From positions 1 to 64,000 of the IMG/VR virus record IMGVR_UViG_3300044614_001845: a stretch of DNA of 64,000 nt. The stretch is one strand, 5' to 3'. Positions 13,366 to 21,335 of this stretch are shown one piece after another. Under the pieces are notes generated by a model. That model worked only from the letters and a program-made list of their open reading frames with translations. It did no database searches and was not told the DNA's origin. Source of the DNA: a virus. Position numbers and translations under genes: made by a program. Numbering within the stretch: the first letter of the stretch is position 1; the number at the start of each line of letters is the position of its first letter.

Positions 13366-13911
13366 TTACAAGAAAGAAACCTGGAGATCAGGGTAAATAA
13401 CTTTGTTCATCAAACGTGGCAAGATTTTTCTTGCTTCGCTGATTGGCAGAAATGGCTCCGTGCGAACAAACCCGCACTTTGAATAAGGACATACCCATTT
13501 CGCAATGTTGTTGTGAACATAAATCAATGGGTACTCACTCTTGTTGCCAATCCAAATACAACCTTCATCAACTGCAACATGCGAATTAAAGCGAGTGCGA
13601 ACAAATGGAAAGAAAGCGCCCTCAGCAGCTGCAAAATTATTGTAATCAAAGTAAATTCCACCCCACGCCCGCTGCTGTAACTGAAAGTATCTATCAGTAA
13701 AAAGCCCAGGTATTTGAAATTCTTTCATTGCATTGCGCTCAATATCCAACTGATCTTCATAAATACTTTTAAGCCTCAATGAATAAGATTTATTGTTTGT
13801 CAGCGCCTCTTTACAAAGCGCGAATCTTTTCTTCGTTTGCGTTTCTGTAAATAGCAGTGCTCCAGTCTCCGAATATTTGAAGTGCAATTTCTTCACTCGC
13901 CTTTGTGTCAT
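13366..13911 (-). CDS. Hypothetical protein
   Basis: 181 residues. Basic N-terminus (MTQRRVKKLHFKYSE), aromatic-rich middle (QRAWGGIYFDYNNFAAAEGA), and WVCPYSKCGFV near residue 140, a possible half zinc site. Overlaps the upstream frame by about 100 bases. No family recognised. Confidence 0.55.
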   Translation of the reverse strand: MTQRRVKKLHFKYSETGALLFTETQTKKRFALCKEALTNNKSYSLRLKSIYEDQLDIERNAMKEFQIPGLFTDRYFQLQQRAWGGIYFDYNNFAAAEGAFFPFVRTRFNSHVAVDEGCIWIGNKSEYPLIYVHNNIAKWVCPYSKCGFVRTEPFLPISEARKILPRLMNKVIYPDLQVSFL

Positions 13912-14359
13912 ACCTTTCGACTTCCGACAAAATTGGACGCTTTGTTACTATAAAGCCTTTCAGGTATTGATGAAGCTTCCATCCATAATCTTTTGCATCT
14001 AAATTCCAAAGCCATTCAAGTATTTGAAAAGAGCGCAGACGGCACCAATACCAGTAAGAACGAAACTTAACCGCGTCTGTTGGCAAAGAAATCTGCGCGA
14101 CATAAAAAGTCTCTGAGCAAAGAAACTCTCCAACTTCGGGAGCACCAATACGATTTATGAAATAATTATTCCACCATCGCTGTTTTAATTTGACGTTTGC
14201 TTTCAAAACCTGAAAATAGTATCTGCGTCGCATGACGTACAAAGCTTTCTCCTTCCAGTCAAGAGAAGCGTGCTTTCTAGCTTTTCCACTGCGCGGAGAA
14301 AAGTCGTGAGGAGCTAACTGAATCCGATGCTTGAAGGCTTTTTTTGTAGCGCTACTCAC
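13811..14359 (-). CDS. Hypothetical basic protein
   Basis: 182 residues with a GTG start. Highly basic first half (SSATKKAFKHRIQLAPHDFS, KQRWWNNYFINRIG) and many Trp and Tyr. First leftward gene of the divergent region at 14360-14423, where no consensus promoter could be fixed. No family recognised. Confidence 0.55.
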   Translation of the reverse strand: MSSATKKAFKHRIQLAPHDFSPRSGKARKHASLDWKEKALYVMRRRYYFQVLKANVKLKQRWWNNYFINRIGAPEVGEFLCSETFYVAQISLPTDAVKFRSYWYWCRLRSFQILEWLWNLDAKDYGWKLHQYLKGFIVTKRPILSEVERYDTKASEEIALQIFGDWSTAIYRNANEEKIRAL

Positions 14360-14423
14360 AAATCCATTGCGTGCGCGAAAGATTGTAGGTTACAGTCGAT
14401 GAAAGCTTTTGAGGGCTCATGTC

Positions 14424-14615
14424 GTGTCTCGCTTCCTCTACGCCGTAATTGTGCCTGATGGCGCAAATGAAATCGGGAAGACAAAAATTCTTTCCGGGCG
14501 CCTTCTTGAACAAGACACGCTGGAAGCGATTAAAACGGTAGAGCGCCTACATCCAGATGCGCTAGAGCTTCACGTCTACCGGGAGAAGGCTCATGCAATT
14601 TCCAGCGTCAGATGA
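14424..14615 (+). CDS. Hypothetical small protein, first rightward gene
   Basis: 63 residues from a GTG at 14424, preceded by GAGGG eight bases upstream; the frame also opens at a TTG at 14409. FLYAVIVPDGANEIGKTKIL suggests two strands and a helix. Overlaps the next gene by 23 bases. No family recognised. Confidence 0.55.
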   Translation: MSRFLYAVIVPDGANEIGKTKILSGRLLEQDTLEAIKTVERLHPDALELHVYREKAHAISSVR

Positions 14616-14865
14616 AGAAAAGCGGCTCGTGCATGAATCTGTACGCGAGTTAATCGAGTCGCTTTCTAAATCAGCGAGCCTTGCAAGTAATCTCGTTGCG
14701 TTCTTAAACGAAAACTTTCTGGCAATAAGCAAAGACTATAGAAAAGAACTTCTTGCAAGCGTCACGGAAATTGATGCTTCTTTATGGCACTTGAGCCTGC
14801 AGGTTTACAACATGAATAAAGCGAAAGAAAGAATCATTAGCAAGCCTGAGCAAAAACGCTGTTGA
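14593..14865 (+). CDS. Hypothetical helical protein
   Basis: 90 residues, almost entirely helical (EKRLVHESVRELIESLSKSA, RKELLASVTEIDASLWHLSL). No family recognised. Starts inside the end of the preceding gene. Confidence 0.6.
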   Translation: MQFPASDEEKRLVHESVRELIESLSKSASLASNLVAFLNENFLAISKDYRKELLASVTEIDASLWHLSLQVYNMNKAKERIISKPEQKRC

Positions 14866-14879
14866 TACGCTGACTTGTA

Positions 14880-14915
14880 TTGACAGGATGCCCCTAAGAC
14901 TTTACACTTAAGGGG
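14880..14915 (+). promoter_or_regulatory. Promoter with operator-like palindrome
   Basis: TTGACA (14880-14885), 17 nt, TACACT (14903-14908). Arms CCCCTAAG (14891-14898) and CTTAAGGGG (14907-14915) form an inverted repeat that covers the spacer, the -10 and the predicted +1. This is the arrangement of a repressor site. It opens the main rightward block. Confidence 0.75.
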
Positions 14916-14935
14916 TTCTATGCAAAAACCTTGCT

Positions 14936-15178
14936 ATGACAAGGCGTGAGAGGCTCAAGTTCAGGCCCGGCGAGACAGTCTTCGCTCGCTGGCACGGCAC
15001 CAGCGAGTTTGAGATCGTTGAAGAAGTAGCCTGTAATTCTTTTTTGCCGCATTACAAATGTAAGACATGGGGCGGCAGAAAGTATGACTACTGGGTTTTT
15101 CCTCAAATTCATCTTTCCCGCACTGCGATTGAAACCCTGATTGGGGAAGCAAATCGCAAGCAACTTTCTCTCATCTGA
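14936..15178 (+). CDS. Hypothetical protein
   Basis: 80 residues, begins 21 nt after the predicted +1. Beta-rich (PGETVFARWHGTSEFEIVEE, DYWVFPQIHLS), in the style of a small SH3-like barrel, which is a guess from the pattern only. No family recognised. Confidence 0.6.
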   Translation: MTRRERLKFRPGETVFARWHGTSEFEIVEEVACNSFLPHYKCKTWGGRKYDYWVFPQIHLSRTAIETLIGEANRKQLSLI

Positions 15179-15201
15179 TTAATTTCTTTTCCTCAGAAAA
15201 A

Positions 15202-15582
15202 ATGGCAACCTTTCTTTCTCGTCGAGAAGCGCAAGAGCGTGCGCGTAAAGAAAAAGAACAAAAGCGTCAAGATAAGCTGCGGCATAAAGATTTGCTCTGG
15301 GCGGCAAATCGTCGCTACCTAGACGATCAGGAATGGTACGAACTCTTCGTTCTTGATCGCACGTTTGGAAAATGGGGGCCAGAGCAAGCAGAGTACGAGT
15401 TCGGCAAACTAGGAGAACTGCGCGAATTCTTTGCACGTCACGCAGTTGGTAGCAAGTGCCCGCATCTCAATGCCCTAGAAAAGCATCTTGCTCTTCACGC
15501 AGAAAAAGAAGAAACCCAGGCAAAGCAAAAATCAAAGAAAATCGTCAAGGCCCACCCCAGTGAGAAGCTGGTTGCAAAGTAA
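15202..15582 (+). CDS. Hypothetical basic protein
   Basis: 126 residues. Lysine/arginine-rich N-terminus (RREAQERARKEKEQKRQDKL), structured middle, lysine-rich tail. May bind nucleic acid by charge (inference). No family recognised. Confidence 0.6.
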   Translation: MATFLSRREAQERARKEKEQKRQDKLRHKDLLWAANRRYLDDQEWYELFVLDRTFGKWGPEQAEYEFGKLGELREFFARHAVGSKCPHLNALEKHLALHAEKEETQAKQKSKKIVKAHPSEKLVAK

Positions 15583-15589
15583 AGGCTAT

Positions 15590-15619
15590 GTGCCACTTGT
15601 ACTACGTGGCACTAGTACA
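15590..15619. promoter_or_regulatory. Interlocking inverted repeats, operator-like
   Basis: Two perfect inverted repeats interlock: GTGCCAC (15590-15596) with GTGGCAC (15606-15612), and TGTACTA (15598-15604) with TAGTACA (15613-15619). No U-run follows, so it is more like a protein site than a terminator. The TAGTAC word also occurs in the block upstream of the -35 in six early cassettes. Confidence 0.65.
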
Positions 15620-15648
15620 CCTTAGCTACAAAAACGACATCCCATCCC

Positions 15649-15996
15649 ATGCTGGAAGAACTGGAACGCGCAGTGCGTATGCAAGAGATTCTAACAAGCT
15701 CTCGCAAAAAATTCAAAGAACGCACAGAAAAAATCAAAGAAGAACGCAATGAGTTATTGCTTTTGATGACCACATGCGAAGATGGATCAGTTCAGTACGA
15801 AAACTTTGAAAGACAAATTGACGTACTTGATCAACAAGAGTTTGAGATTTACTCAAAGTACAAAAAAGTTCTTCAAGCTGCTGACAAAGAAATCAGTGAA
15901 TCAATTACAAGAGTTGTTCAGCGACGCTTTGGATCCAGTGTCCATAGCAGTTCAGCTGCAGGAAATGCGTCCAATTATGACGACGGAGCAACTTAA
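15649..15996 (+). CDS. Coiled-coil hypothetical protein
   Basis: 115 residues. Residues 1-85 look like a long charged helix pair (SSRKKFKERTEKIKEERNEL, QQEFEIYSKYKKVLQAADKE). The tail is Ser/Asn-rich. Overlaps the next gene. No family recognised. Confidence 0.6.
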   Translation: MLEELERAVRMQEILTSSRKKFKERTEKIKEERNELLLLMTTCEDGSVQYENFERQIDVLDQQEFEIYSKYKKVLQAADKEISESITRVVQRRFGSSVHSSSAAGNASNYDDGAT

Positions 15997-16153
15997 AAGA
16001 TCAGAGGCGATAACGCAAATTATTGTTTCACTCGCAGCTCTAAAACTTGAACTTGCTGCGAAGCAAGATTCGCACGGTTTTGCACGCATCTACAGACAGC
16101 AAGTAGAAGCGGCGAAACGAGGCTTGCTTATTTTGCAAGAGCTGCTAGACTAA
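15977..16153 (+). CDS. Small helical protein
   Basis: 58 residues from the ATG at 15977 (an ATG at 15965 adds four); the frame is open further upstream, but that part lies inside the preceding gene. Two helices (EAITQIIVSLAALKLELAAK, RQQVEAAKRGLLILQELLD). No family recognised. Confidence 0.55.
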   Translation: MTTEQLKRSEAITQIIVSLAALKLELAAKQDSHGFARIYRQQVEAAKRGLLILQELLD

Positions 16154-16173
16154 ACCGCTCATTCTTTTTGCAG

Positions 16174-17028
16174 ATGACTGACGAACCTTCACAGTACGCA
16201 AAAGCTGAAAACGAATCAGCTCGCTTCACAATGATTTTGAACGATGCGATCAGAGATGATCGTATCAGTTGGCGTGCAAAAGGAATACTTGCAGGCTGCA
16301 TGAGCCATGCAAATAGTTTTCAGTTTAGCAAGAGCTGGATTATTGAACACGGAACAGAGGGGCGAGACGCAGTAAATAACGCATTGAACGAACTTCGCAA
16401 ATACGGATACTTAGAAGATCGTATTAGCAAATGCTCCAAAACGGGCAAAATACTTGGCTGGGGCCTTATTTTCAAAGATCGCCCAAGTGAGCCGAAGGAG
16501 GACCGTCTCCCTGAAAACCCGTCAGACGGAGAAACCGTCTCACTGAAAACCCGTCAGACGGGTAAGCCGTCAGACGGAAAACCAGTGACTATAAGAAGAC
16601 CAATAAATCCAGAAGACCAATCTCAAGAAAACCAAGTAGCCCAGCGCCCGGCGACGCCAGAGACGGCAGCACGGGGCAGCGCACGCTTCACCGCCGAGAC
16701 GAAACACATTCCATTCGACTTGCAAAATGTCGCTGCGATGATCTGTGAATTTTTCAACGAACACAAGGCGGGCGCAAAAACAAAGCGAGCTTTCGACGGA
16801 TTAATCAAAGAGCTGCTGCAAATCAAACTTGACAAAAGCGGCGGGATCAAAGCTGTGCAAAATCAGCTATCGACAGCGATCAAGCGATCTGCAATGGGCG
16901 AAAAGAAATGGGCATCCATTACTTACGAAAACTGGCAGCGGTTTGGGCAGGGCAATCAAAGTAATGCTAAATTGCAAACTCCGCAGCTCCCGATGATCTC
17001 TGTTGCTTTTGCAGAGGACATGGTGTAG
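16174..17028 (+). CDS. O-like replication initiator (helix-turn-helix)
   Basis: 284 residues. Residues 1-100 form a winged-helix domain of the kind found in phage replication proteins (RFTMILNDAIRDDRISWRAK, then SKSWIIEHG and NNALNELRKYGYLEDR). A polar linker (about 105-170) is encoded by five 16-bp iterons. The C-terminal 110 residues are helical and may hold the helicase-loading part. Its position directly before the helicase, with repeats inside the gene, matches the lambda O/P arrangement (family knowledge). Function is inferred from these points. Confidence 0.7.
   Translation: MTDEPSQYAKAENESARFTMILNDAIRDDRISWRAKGILAGCMSHANSFQFSKSWIIEHGTEGRDAVNNALNELRKYGYLEDRISKCSKTGKILGWGLIFKDRPSEPKEDRLPENPSDGETVSLKTRQTGKPSDGKPVTIRRPINPEDQSQENQVAQRPATPETAARGSARFTAETKHIPFDLQNVAAMICEFFNEHKAGAKTKRAFDGLIKELLQIKLDKSGGIKAVQNQLSTAIKRSAMGEKKWASITYENWQRFGQGNQSNAKLQTPQLPMISVAFAEDMV
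16503..16582. repeat. Five 16-bp iterons, probable lytic origin
   Basis: CCGTC recurs at 16503, 16519, 16535, 16551 and 16567, exactly 16 bp apart. Units 2, 4 and 5 carry the perfect 11-bp palindrome CCGTCAGACGG; units 1 and 3 carry CCGTCTC followed by ACTGAAAAC or CCTGAAAAC. The alternation gives a 32-bp super-repeat. Since 16 is not a multiple of three, selection on the protein does not explain the register. AT-rich sequence follows at 16585-16640. Confidence 0.85.
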
Positions 17029-17061
17029 GATCTGCAAACTCAACCTCAACCCTCAGAAAAC

Positions 17062-18489
17062 ATGACAGTGCTCGACATCAGCAAGTTTGAAACTGCTGAA
17101 GACTCTTCGACGATAGAAAAACATTTTCTTGCTGCCGCCTACAATCATCTTTCTTTTGATGTCGGCAATAATGAGTGGATCTGTGAATTCATGGATCTAC
17201 CAAAATCTGACGATCTATTCAGCGACGCATTTAACAGATACGCATACAGTTGCCTGTATGAAGAGTTCACCAACTTTTCACATGCGCCGATCAATGACAT
17301 TACGTTTTCGACGCGACTAAAGAACGCAGCTTCTTGCGAACTAAGAACTGCTGAAGAGTATGTGCAAAAGATTGCAAGCCTGCCGATTGAAAATGATTTA
17401 GATACCTGGCGTTTTCAAATTCTGCCCATTTGGAAATTTCATCGTTCACGCCGCCTCATCAAAGATTACCTTGCAACTTCACTTGATCTTGTAAATAAAA
17501 GCTGCAGCCAAACTGAATCAAAAATTGCTCTTGCGAATGTTCTTCATGCCGCCGAGCTGCTCGATGGCAACGACCTCGCTCAGGAGGCCCTGCACCCCCT
17601 TCTCGCCTCACGAGAGATACTCCTGGGGCCAAAGCTGCTCAACAGGGTCTTACAGACCCGTTTCAGCGGGCTGAACAGCTGCCTGGGCGGAGGCATCCGT
17701 CACCCCGACAGCGCCGACAAGGGAAGACTGATCGTTGTGGCAGGACGACCGGGTTCTGGCAAATCAACCTGGGCAATGAATCTTGCACTTGATGTTGCAA
17801 TGAAGAATTGCAAAGTATTGTTCTATACGCTTGAGATGTCAGAAAAAGAAGTGTGCGATAGAATGATAAGTTGCATGGACTATCTTAATTGCATAGAAAA
17901 CAATGCACGTAATCCCTTGTCTTATGCACACATCATTCGACAAGCAAATGACAAGATGCAGGCGGATCGAATCAGAGAAATGCAATTAGATGAGATTGCG
18001 AAGAACTTAATCTTTGCAAAAACTTACGACGTTACACCAGATCAAGTAGTATCTAAGATCAAGACAGAAAAGCGCAAAAATAAAGATCTGGGCTTAGTTG
18101 TAATTGATTATCTTACTTTGCTCGATCTTGATTCGGAGAAAGTCTCAAGTGAAAACAGGGCACTGGCTGTTGGCAAGGCAACACGACGCCTGAAAACAGT
18201 TGCGCTGCAGACAGGAGTTGACATTCTCGCCGTCTGTCAGCTCAACAGGGGCGTTGAAATGCGCGACAACAAACGCCCAATGCTTTCGGATCTTCGTGAA
18301 TCAGGGCGCATCGAAGAAGATGCTGACGTTGTAATTATGAATTACTGGCCTTACTACTACAACAAAGAAGAAGACCCGCTTTGTTATGAATACGCCGTTG
18401 TGAAAAATAGACAAGGTGCGACGGGAACGTGCAATGCAACATTCGCCGCCGAGTTCTATGCAATGCTTGATTCGATGAGCCAATTATGA
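17062..18489 (+). CDS. Replicative DNA helicase, DnaB type
   Basis: 475 residues. An N-terminal helical domain (about 1-140) precedes a RecA-type ATPase with Walker A GRPGSGKS (228-235, Lys234), Walker B in LGLVVIDYL near 350, and VCQLNRGVEMRDNKRPMLSD, the DnaB/RadA-like H3-H4 segment. It unwinds DNA ahead of the phage fork as a hexamer. It follows the initiator by 33 bases and overlaps the zinc-ribbon gene by four (ATGA), which fits a replisome operon. Confidence 0.93.
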   Translation: MTVLDISKFETAEDSSTIEKHFLAAAYNHLSFDVGNNEWICEFMDLPKSDDLFSDAFNRYAYSCLYEEFTNFSHAPINDITFSTRLKNAASCELRTAEEYVQKIASLPIENDLDTWRFQILPIWKFHRSRRLIKDYLATSLDLVNKSCSQTESKIALANVLHAAELLDGNDLAQEALHPLLASREILLGPKLLNRVLQTRFSGLNSCLGGGIRHPDSADKGRLIVVAGRPGSGKSTWAMNLALDVAMKNCKVLFYTLEMSEKEVCDRMISCMDYLNCIENNARNPLSYAHIIRQANDKMQADRIREMQLDEIAKNLIFAKTYDVTPDQVVSKIKTEKRKNKDLGLVVIDYLTLLDLDSEKVSSENRALAVGKATRRLKTVALQTGVDILAVCQLNRGVEMRDNKRPMLSDLRESGRIEEDADVVIMNYWPYYYNKEEDPLCYEYAVVKNRQGATGTCNATFAAEFYAMLDSMSQL

Positions 18490-19127
18490 AACATTCATCA
18501 CGTCGAGAGCCCTGCCCAGTTTGCAGTCGCAACAAAGATGACAAATGTAGGTGGAATGATGAAATGATATTTTGCTATGATGGCACATCTTTTGCGCCGC
18601 CTCAGCATTTGAAGGTCGGCGACAAGGTGAAAGTCGGCTCAAACATTTACGCTTTATTTTCGCATCAATGTGGATTTGCAAATAACTCTTTTGGTTTTGC
18701 GTTAATAGATGACTTTGATTACAGGTTTTTGCCATACGAAGACAAGAGAGCTTACAGAAGAAAGTGCGTAAGCATAACTCGCACGTTCATCAAAAAGCGC
18801 GACGCCTTGAATGCGTTTTTGTATCTAATCAAGCAAGAAGAATCTTTTCATGACATGACACTAGAGCTATTCAGGGTGAATAAAGGATTCACGGTAAAAG
18901 CTAATTCCTTGCTCGCCCTTCTTTATCAATACATAACTGCGAACAAAAGATACATCATCGACTATCTAAAAGAGATTGAGAAAATTCAAGGATTGATGCG
19001 GGTGATGGATGAGAATATCAAATTGATGTATGCTTTTGAAGTGTTGCACTTCGGCGTGAATGGAGCTTCCGAAGACAAAGATCTCTCCAGCGCCCGATTG
19101 GACAGCAATCTTCACACTGCACCCTGA
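18486..19127 (+). CDS. Zinc-ribbon protein, primase-associated type (putative)
   Basis: 213 residues. The N-terminus EPCPVCSRNKDDKCRWNDEM ... FCYDG places Cys at 10, 13, 21 and 30, like the CHC2-type zinc ribbon at the start of phage primases. No TOPRIM motif is visible, so if it primes DNA another protein must supply the active site. The middle is basic and aromatic; residues 120-190 are helical. Translationally coupled to the helicase gene. Confidence 0.55.
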   Translation: MKHSSRREPCPVCSRNKDDKCRWNDEMIFCYDGTSFAPPQHLKVGDKVKVGSNIYALFSHQCGFANNSFGFALIDDFDYRFLPYEDKRAYRRKCVSITRTFIKKRDALNAFLYLIKQEESFHDMTLELFRVNKGFTVKANSLLALLYQYITANKRYIIDYLKEIEKIQGLMRVMDENIKLMYAFEVLHFGVNGASEDKDLSSARLDSNLHTAP

Positions 19128-19263
19128 ACTCGATCCACCAGGATTTGCAGAGGTGTTTATCGACATTCACGAGAATCCTTACGTCAAACCCAAGGAGGCG
19201 GATAAAGAAAAAACAGCGGCGAAAAAGAAAAAGAAAAAGCTGGGGCGCAACGAGAAAGCTTAG
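19060..19263 (+). CDS. Small lysine-rich protein
   Basis: 67 residues. A structured N-terminal half (PDWTAIFTLHPELDPPGFAE) and a highly basic tail (KEKTAAKKKKKKLGRNEKA). Overlaps the previous gene by 68 bases in another frame. No family recognised. Confidence 0.6.
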   Translation: MELPKTKISPAPDWTAIFTLHPELDPPGFAEVFIDIHENPYVKPKEADKEKTAAKKKKKKLGRNEKA

Positions 19264-19268
19264 AAGCG

Positions 19269-19562
19269 TCAGAACTCATCCCAGTTGCTGTCCTTTCGCT
19301 TTTCAAATTCATCCAGCGTCACCTTCTCAAAATCAATCGGCGCAACAGGAATCTTTCTTGTTAGATGCCTATTGTCAGAGTTTTCTTCTGTTGCAATTCC
19401 ATTGATCTCGCAGTATTTCTCATACCACTCCTGAATCATTCTTCTATCAACAAACCCCTGCATCAAATTTGATACCGCTTGAACGCTCTCGCCCTTTTCA
19501 AAAAGCAGGTTGACGCACACACGCAGAATGCGATTAAGAGAAGTTGACGCTCGTGTGGGCAT
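19269..19562 (-). CDS. Hypothetical protein on the opposite strand
   Basis: 97 residues, minus strand within an otherwise plus-strand operon and not covered by any plus gene. Helical (LNRILRVCVNLLFEKGESVQ, AVSNLMQGFVDRRMIQEWYE), acidic C-terminus. Placed immediately beside the promoter-like site upstream of the Erf gene, divergent from it. Could be a regulator; no family recognised. Confidence 0.55.
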   Translation of the reverse strand: MPTRASTSLNRILRVCVNLLFEKGESVQAVSNLMQGFVDRRMIQEWYEKYCEINGIATEENSDNRHLTRKIPVAPIDFEKVTLDEFEKRKDSNWDEF

Positions 19563-19576
19563 TTTGCAACTAAGGC

Positions 19577-19606
19577 TTGACGGGTCGTGCTACGTGATGT
19601 TACCTT
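19577..19606 (+). promoter_or_regulatory. Weak promoter-like site upstream of Erf
   Basis: TTGACG (19577-19582), then 17 or 18 nt to TTACCT or TACCTT. If used, transcription would begin after the upstream ATG at 19607 and favour the start at 19658. Confidence 0.4.
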
Positions 19607-19657
19607 ATGCTTTGTCCACTCGACCACTCAGAAAACGTGTCGGTTCATCAGAAGCTC

Positions 19658-20386
19658 ATGCAGGCACGCATCGCACTGCAGGGCACAAAGCTCACGAAAA
19701 GCGGTAAAAACAAATTCGCTGGATACAACTACTTTGAACTTGGCGATTTCCTGCCAACCGTTCAAGAAATCTTTTTGAAGCTTGGTATTTGTGGTGTCGT
19801 TAGCTATGGCACAGAGCAGGCTGTCCTGACGATTTACGACTGCGAGAAGCCAGATAACAAGATCATGATCTCGTCGCCCATGTCGTCTGCAGCGCTCAAA
19901 GGCGCACACGAAATTCAGAATCTCGGCGCAGTGCAAACCTATCTGCGTCGTTACCTGTGGGTGACGGCAATGGAGATCGTTGAGCACGATGCCCTTGATG
20001 CCGTGTTGGGCAGCGATTCCAACGCTCCCGCCCCTGTTCAGAAACGCGCTGCAGCTCCTGCACCTACTCCAGCCCCAGCCCCTGCCGCCTCTGAACCTTC
20101 CCTGCAGGACAAGCTGGAGGCCAAGCTGACTGATCTGGGCATCACGCCCTATGGCATCAAAACAGTGCTGGCGATCACAGAGGCTACAACAGTTTCTGAA
20201 ATTGCAGAAAACAAAGCAACTGCTTTGCTGAAAGCTGTTGGCCCTGATCACATCAAGATGTTCAATCTTGGCAAGAACAGCAAGGGGGCGCAAATTATCC
20301 CTGAGCCCGTGAAGGATCAAGTTAGCGCGGCAAATTCTATTGACGAGCTTGCAAAAGCAGCTGAGGAGGCTTTTGGTGATGACTGA
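19658..20386 (+). CDS. erf: ERF-family single-strand annealing recombinase
   Basis: 242 residues from the ATG at 19658, which has AGAAG seven bases upstream; an ATG at 19607 adds 17. The ERF core is clear: GKNKFAGYNYFELGDFLP, then QNLGAVQTYLRRYLWVTAME, the conserved Q.G...TY.RRY signature. A Pro/Ala linker (about 125-150) joins a C-terminal helical part. It anneals complementary single strands in phage recombination, with the nuclease at 23265 and SSB at 24029 as likely partners. Confidence 0.9.
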   Translation: MQARIALQGTKLTKSGKNKFAGYNYFELGDFLPTVQEIFLKLGICGVVSYGTEQAVLTIYDCEKPDNKIMISSPMSSAALKGAHEIQNLGAVQTYLRRYLWVTAMEIVEHDALDAVLGSDSNAPAPVQKRAAAPAPTPAPAPAASEPSLQDKLEAKLTDLGITPYGIKTVLAITEATTVSEIAENKATALLKAVGPDHIKMFNLGKNSKGAQIIPEPVKDQVSAANSIDELAKAAEEAFGDD

Positions 20387-20543
20387 ACCAATTCAATGGA
20401 AGGTCACGCGCCTTCCCTCTCGTGGTCCTAAACCTGGACAATCTCAAGAGTCATTCCTGCGTGGTAAAGCGCAGGGTGACAAAAAATGGGATAAGCAACG
20501 AGAGGTCAATTTCAACAAGTTGCTCAACAACAAAAAGCCATGA
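20379..20543 (+). CDS. Small basic hypothetical protein
   Basis: 54 residues from the ATG at 20379, which overlaps the Erf stop. Basic and Gly/Pro-rich (TRLPSRGPKPGQSQESFLRG). No family recognised. Confidence 0.6.
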   Translation: MTEPIQWKVTRLPSRGPKPGQSQESFLRGKAQGDKKWDKQREVNFNKLLNNKKP

Positions 20544-20752
20544 CACAACAACTTTCACCTGCCGCAAATGCAATTCTCAAAGCGTTCTGTGAGCGCTATG
20601 ACGAAATCTGCGATAGCGGAGTGCTTCATAAAAACTGGAAAGAACACTGCATAGCAGCTACTCTTACGGCGCTTGTAATGCGAATTAAAGGCGCTAACGG
20701 CATCCGACAAGACATCATCGACATTGTTTACGAACTGGAGGATTGCGATTGA
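20540..20752 (+). CDS. Hypothetical helical protein
   Basis: 70 residues (AANAILKAFCERYDEICDSG, LTALVMRIKGANG). Overlaps neighbours by four bases at each end. The shape resembles small cyanophage proteins of unknown role. Confidence 0.6.
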   Translation: MTQQLSPAANAILKAFCERYDEICDSGVLHKNWKEHCIAATLTALVMRIKGANGIRQDIIDIVYELEDCD

Positions 20753-20913
20753 AGCACTGGTGGCGAATCATCGCTAAAGCTCTTGGTGAGAAAGCGCACT
20801 ATCACAATCGGATCGCAGATCAAGTTGCAATGGTGCGCTTCTCCATCCTGCTTGCATATATGATCACGAATGTTTTTATATGTGCAGGCGTTATTCGGCA
20901 CTGGAACAACTGA
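20749..20913 (+). CDS. Small membrane protein
   Basis: 54 residues with a TTG start that overlaps the preceding stop (TTGA). KHWWRIIAKALGEKAHYHNR then a hydrophobic helix (MVRFSILLAYMITNVFICAG). The pattern is one I associate with small cyanophage membrane proteins; function unknown. Confidence 0.55.
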   Translation: MKHWWRIIAKALGEKAHYHNRIADQVAMVRFSILLAYMITNVFICAGVIRHWNN

Positions 20914-20922
20914 TTCTTTGTC

Positions 20923-21252
20923 ATGAAGCGAGACACTTTTCAAGTAACTGGCCTGCGAATTGAAAGGCAGTACGACAGGTGGAATGGCGCTTTGTTTGTT
21001 GCCTGGAAGCCCAACGTATCTATGTGCTTTCGCACACGCAAAGAGCTATTGAAATTTTGCTCTTGGCCAGCTAAAACACCAACCGGCGACAAGCTCAGGG
21101 AATGGTTGAACAGCTTTGAGGTCAACGAAACTCAGGTTGATGATCCACAACCTCAGTCATCGCTAACAGAAGAACACCTAACCACTGGTTTTGGCCCAGA
21201 ATGTCATCTAGACGAAACAGACCCGAATCATCAAACGCGAACGATCATTTGA
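20923..21252 (+). CDS. Hypothetical protein
   Basis: 109 residues. N-terminal half structured and basic (RIERQYDRWNGALFVAWKPN), C-terminal third polar and acidic. No family recognised. Confidence 0.6.
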   Translation: MKRDTFQVTGLRIERQYDRWNGALFVAWKPNVSMCFRTRKELLKFCSWPAKTPTGDKLREWLNSFEVNETQVDDPQPQSSLTEEHLTTGFGPECHLDETDPNHQTRTII

Positions 21253-21335
21253 TGGAGAATATCGTCACGCTATCAATTTGCATTTTTAGTGCAGTGTCCA
21301 TTGGAATTTTTTACATCGCCACCATTCACAATTAG
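21252..21335 (+). CDS. 27-residue membrane peptide
   Basis: MENIVTLSICIFSAVSIG and nine further residues: a single hydrophobic helix. Starts on the last base of the preceding stop and ends directly before the next ATG. Tight coupling is the main evidence. Confidence 0.45.
   Translation: MENIVTLSICIFSAVSIGIFYIATIHN

Noticed and set aside
15782-15976. N-terminal extension of the small helical protein
   Set aside because: This part lies wholly within the coiled-coil gene in another frame; starts at 15965 or 15977 fit better.
19628-20320. 230-codon minus frame opposite Erf
   Set aside because: Antisense shadow of a well-recognised ERF protein.
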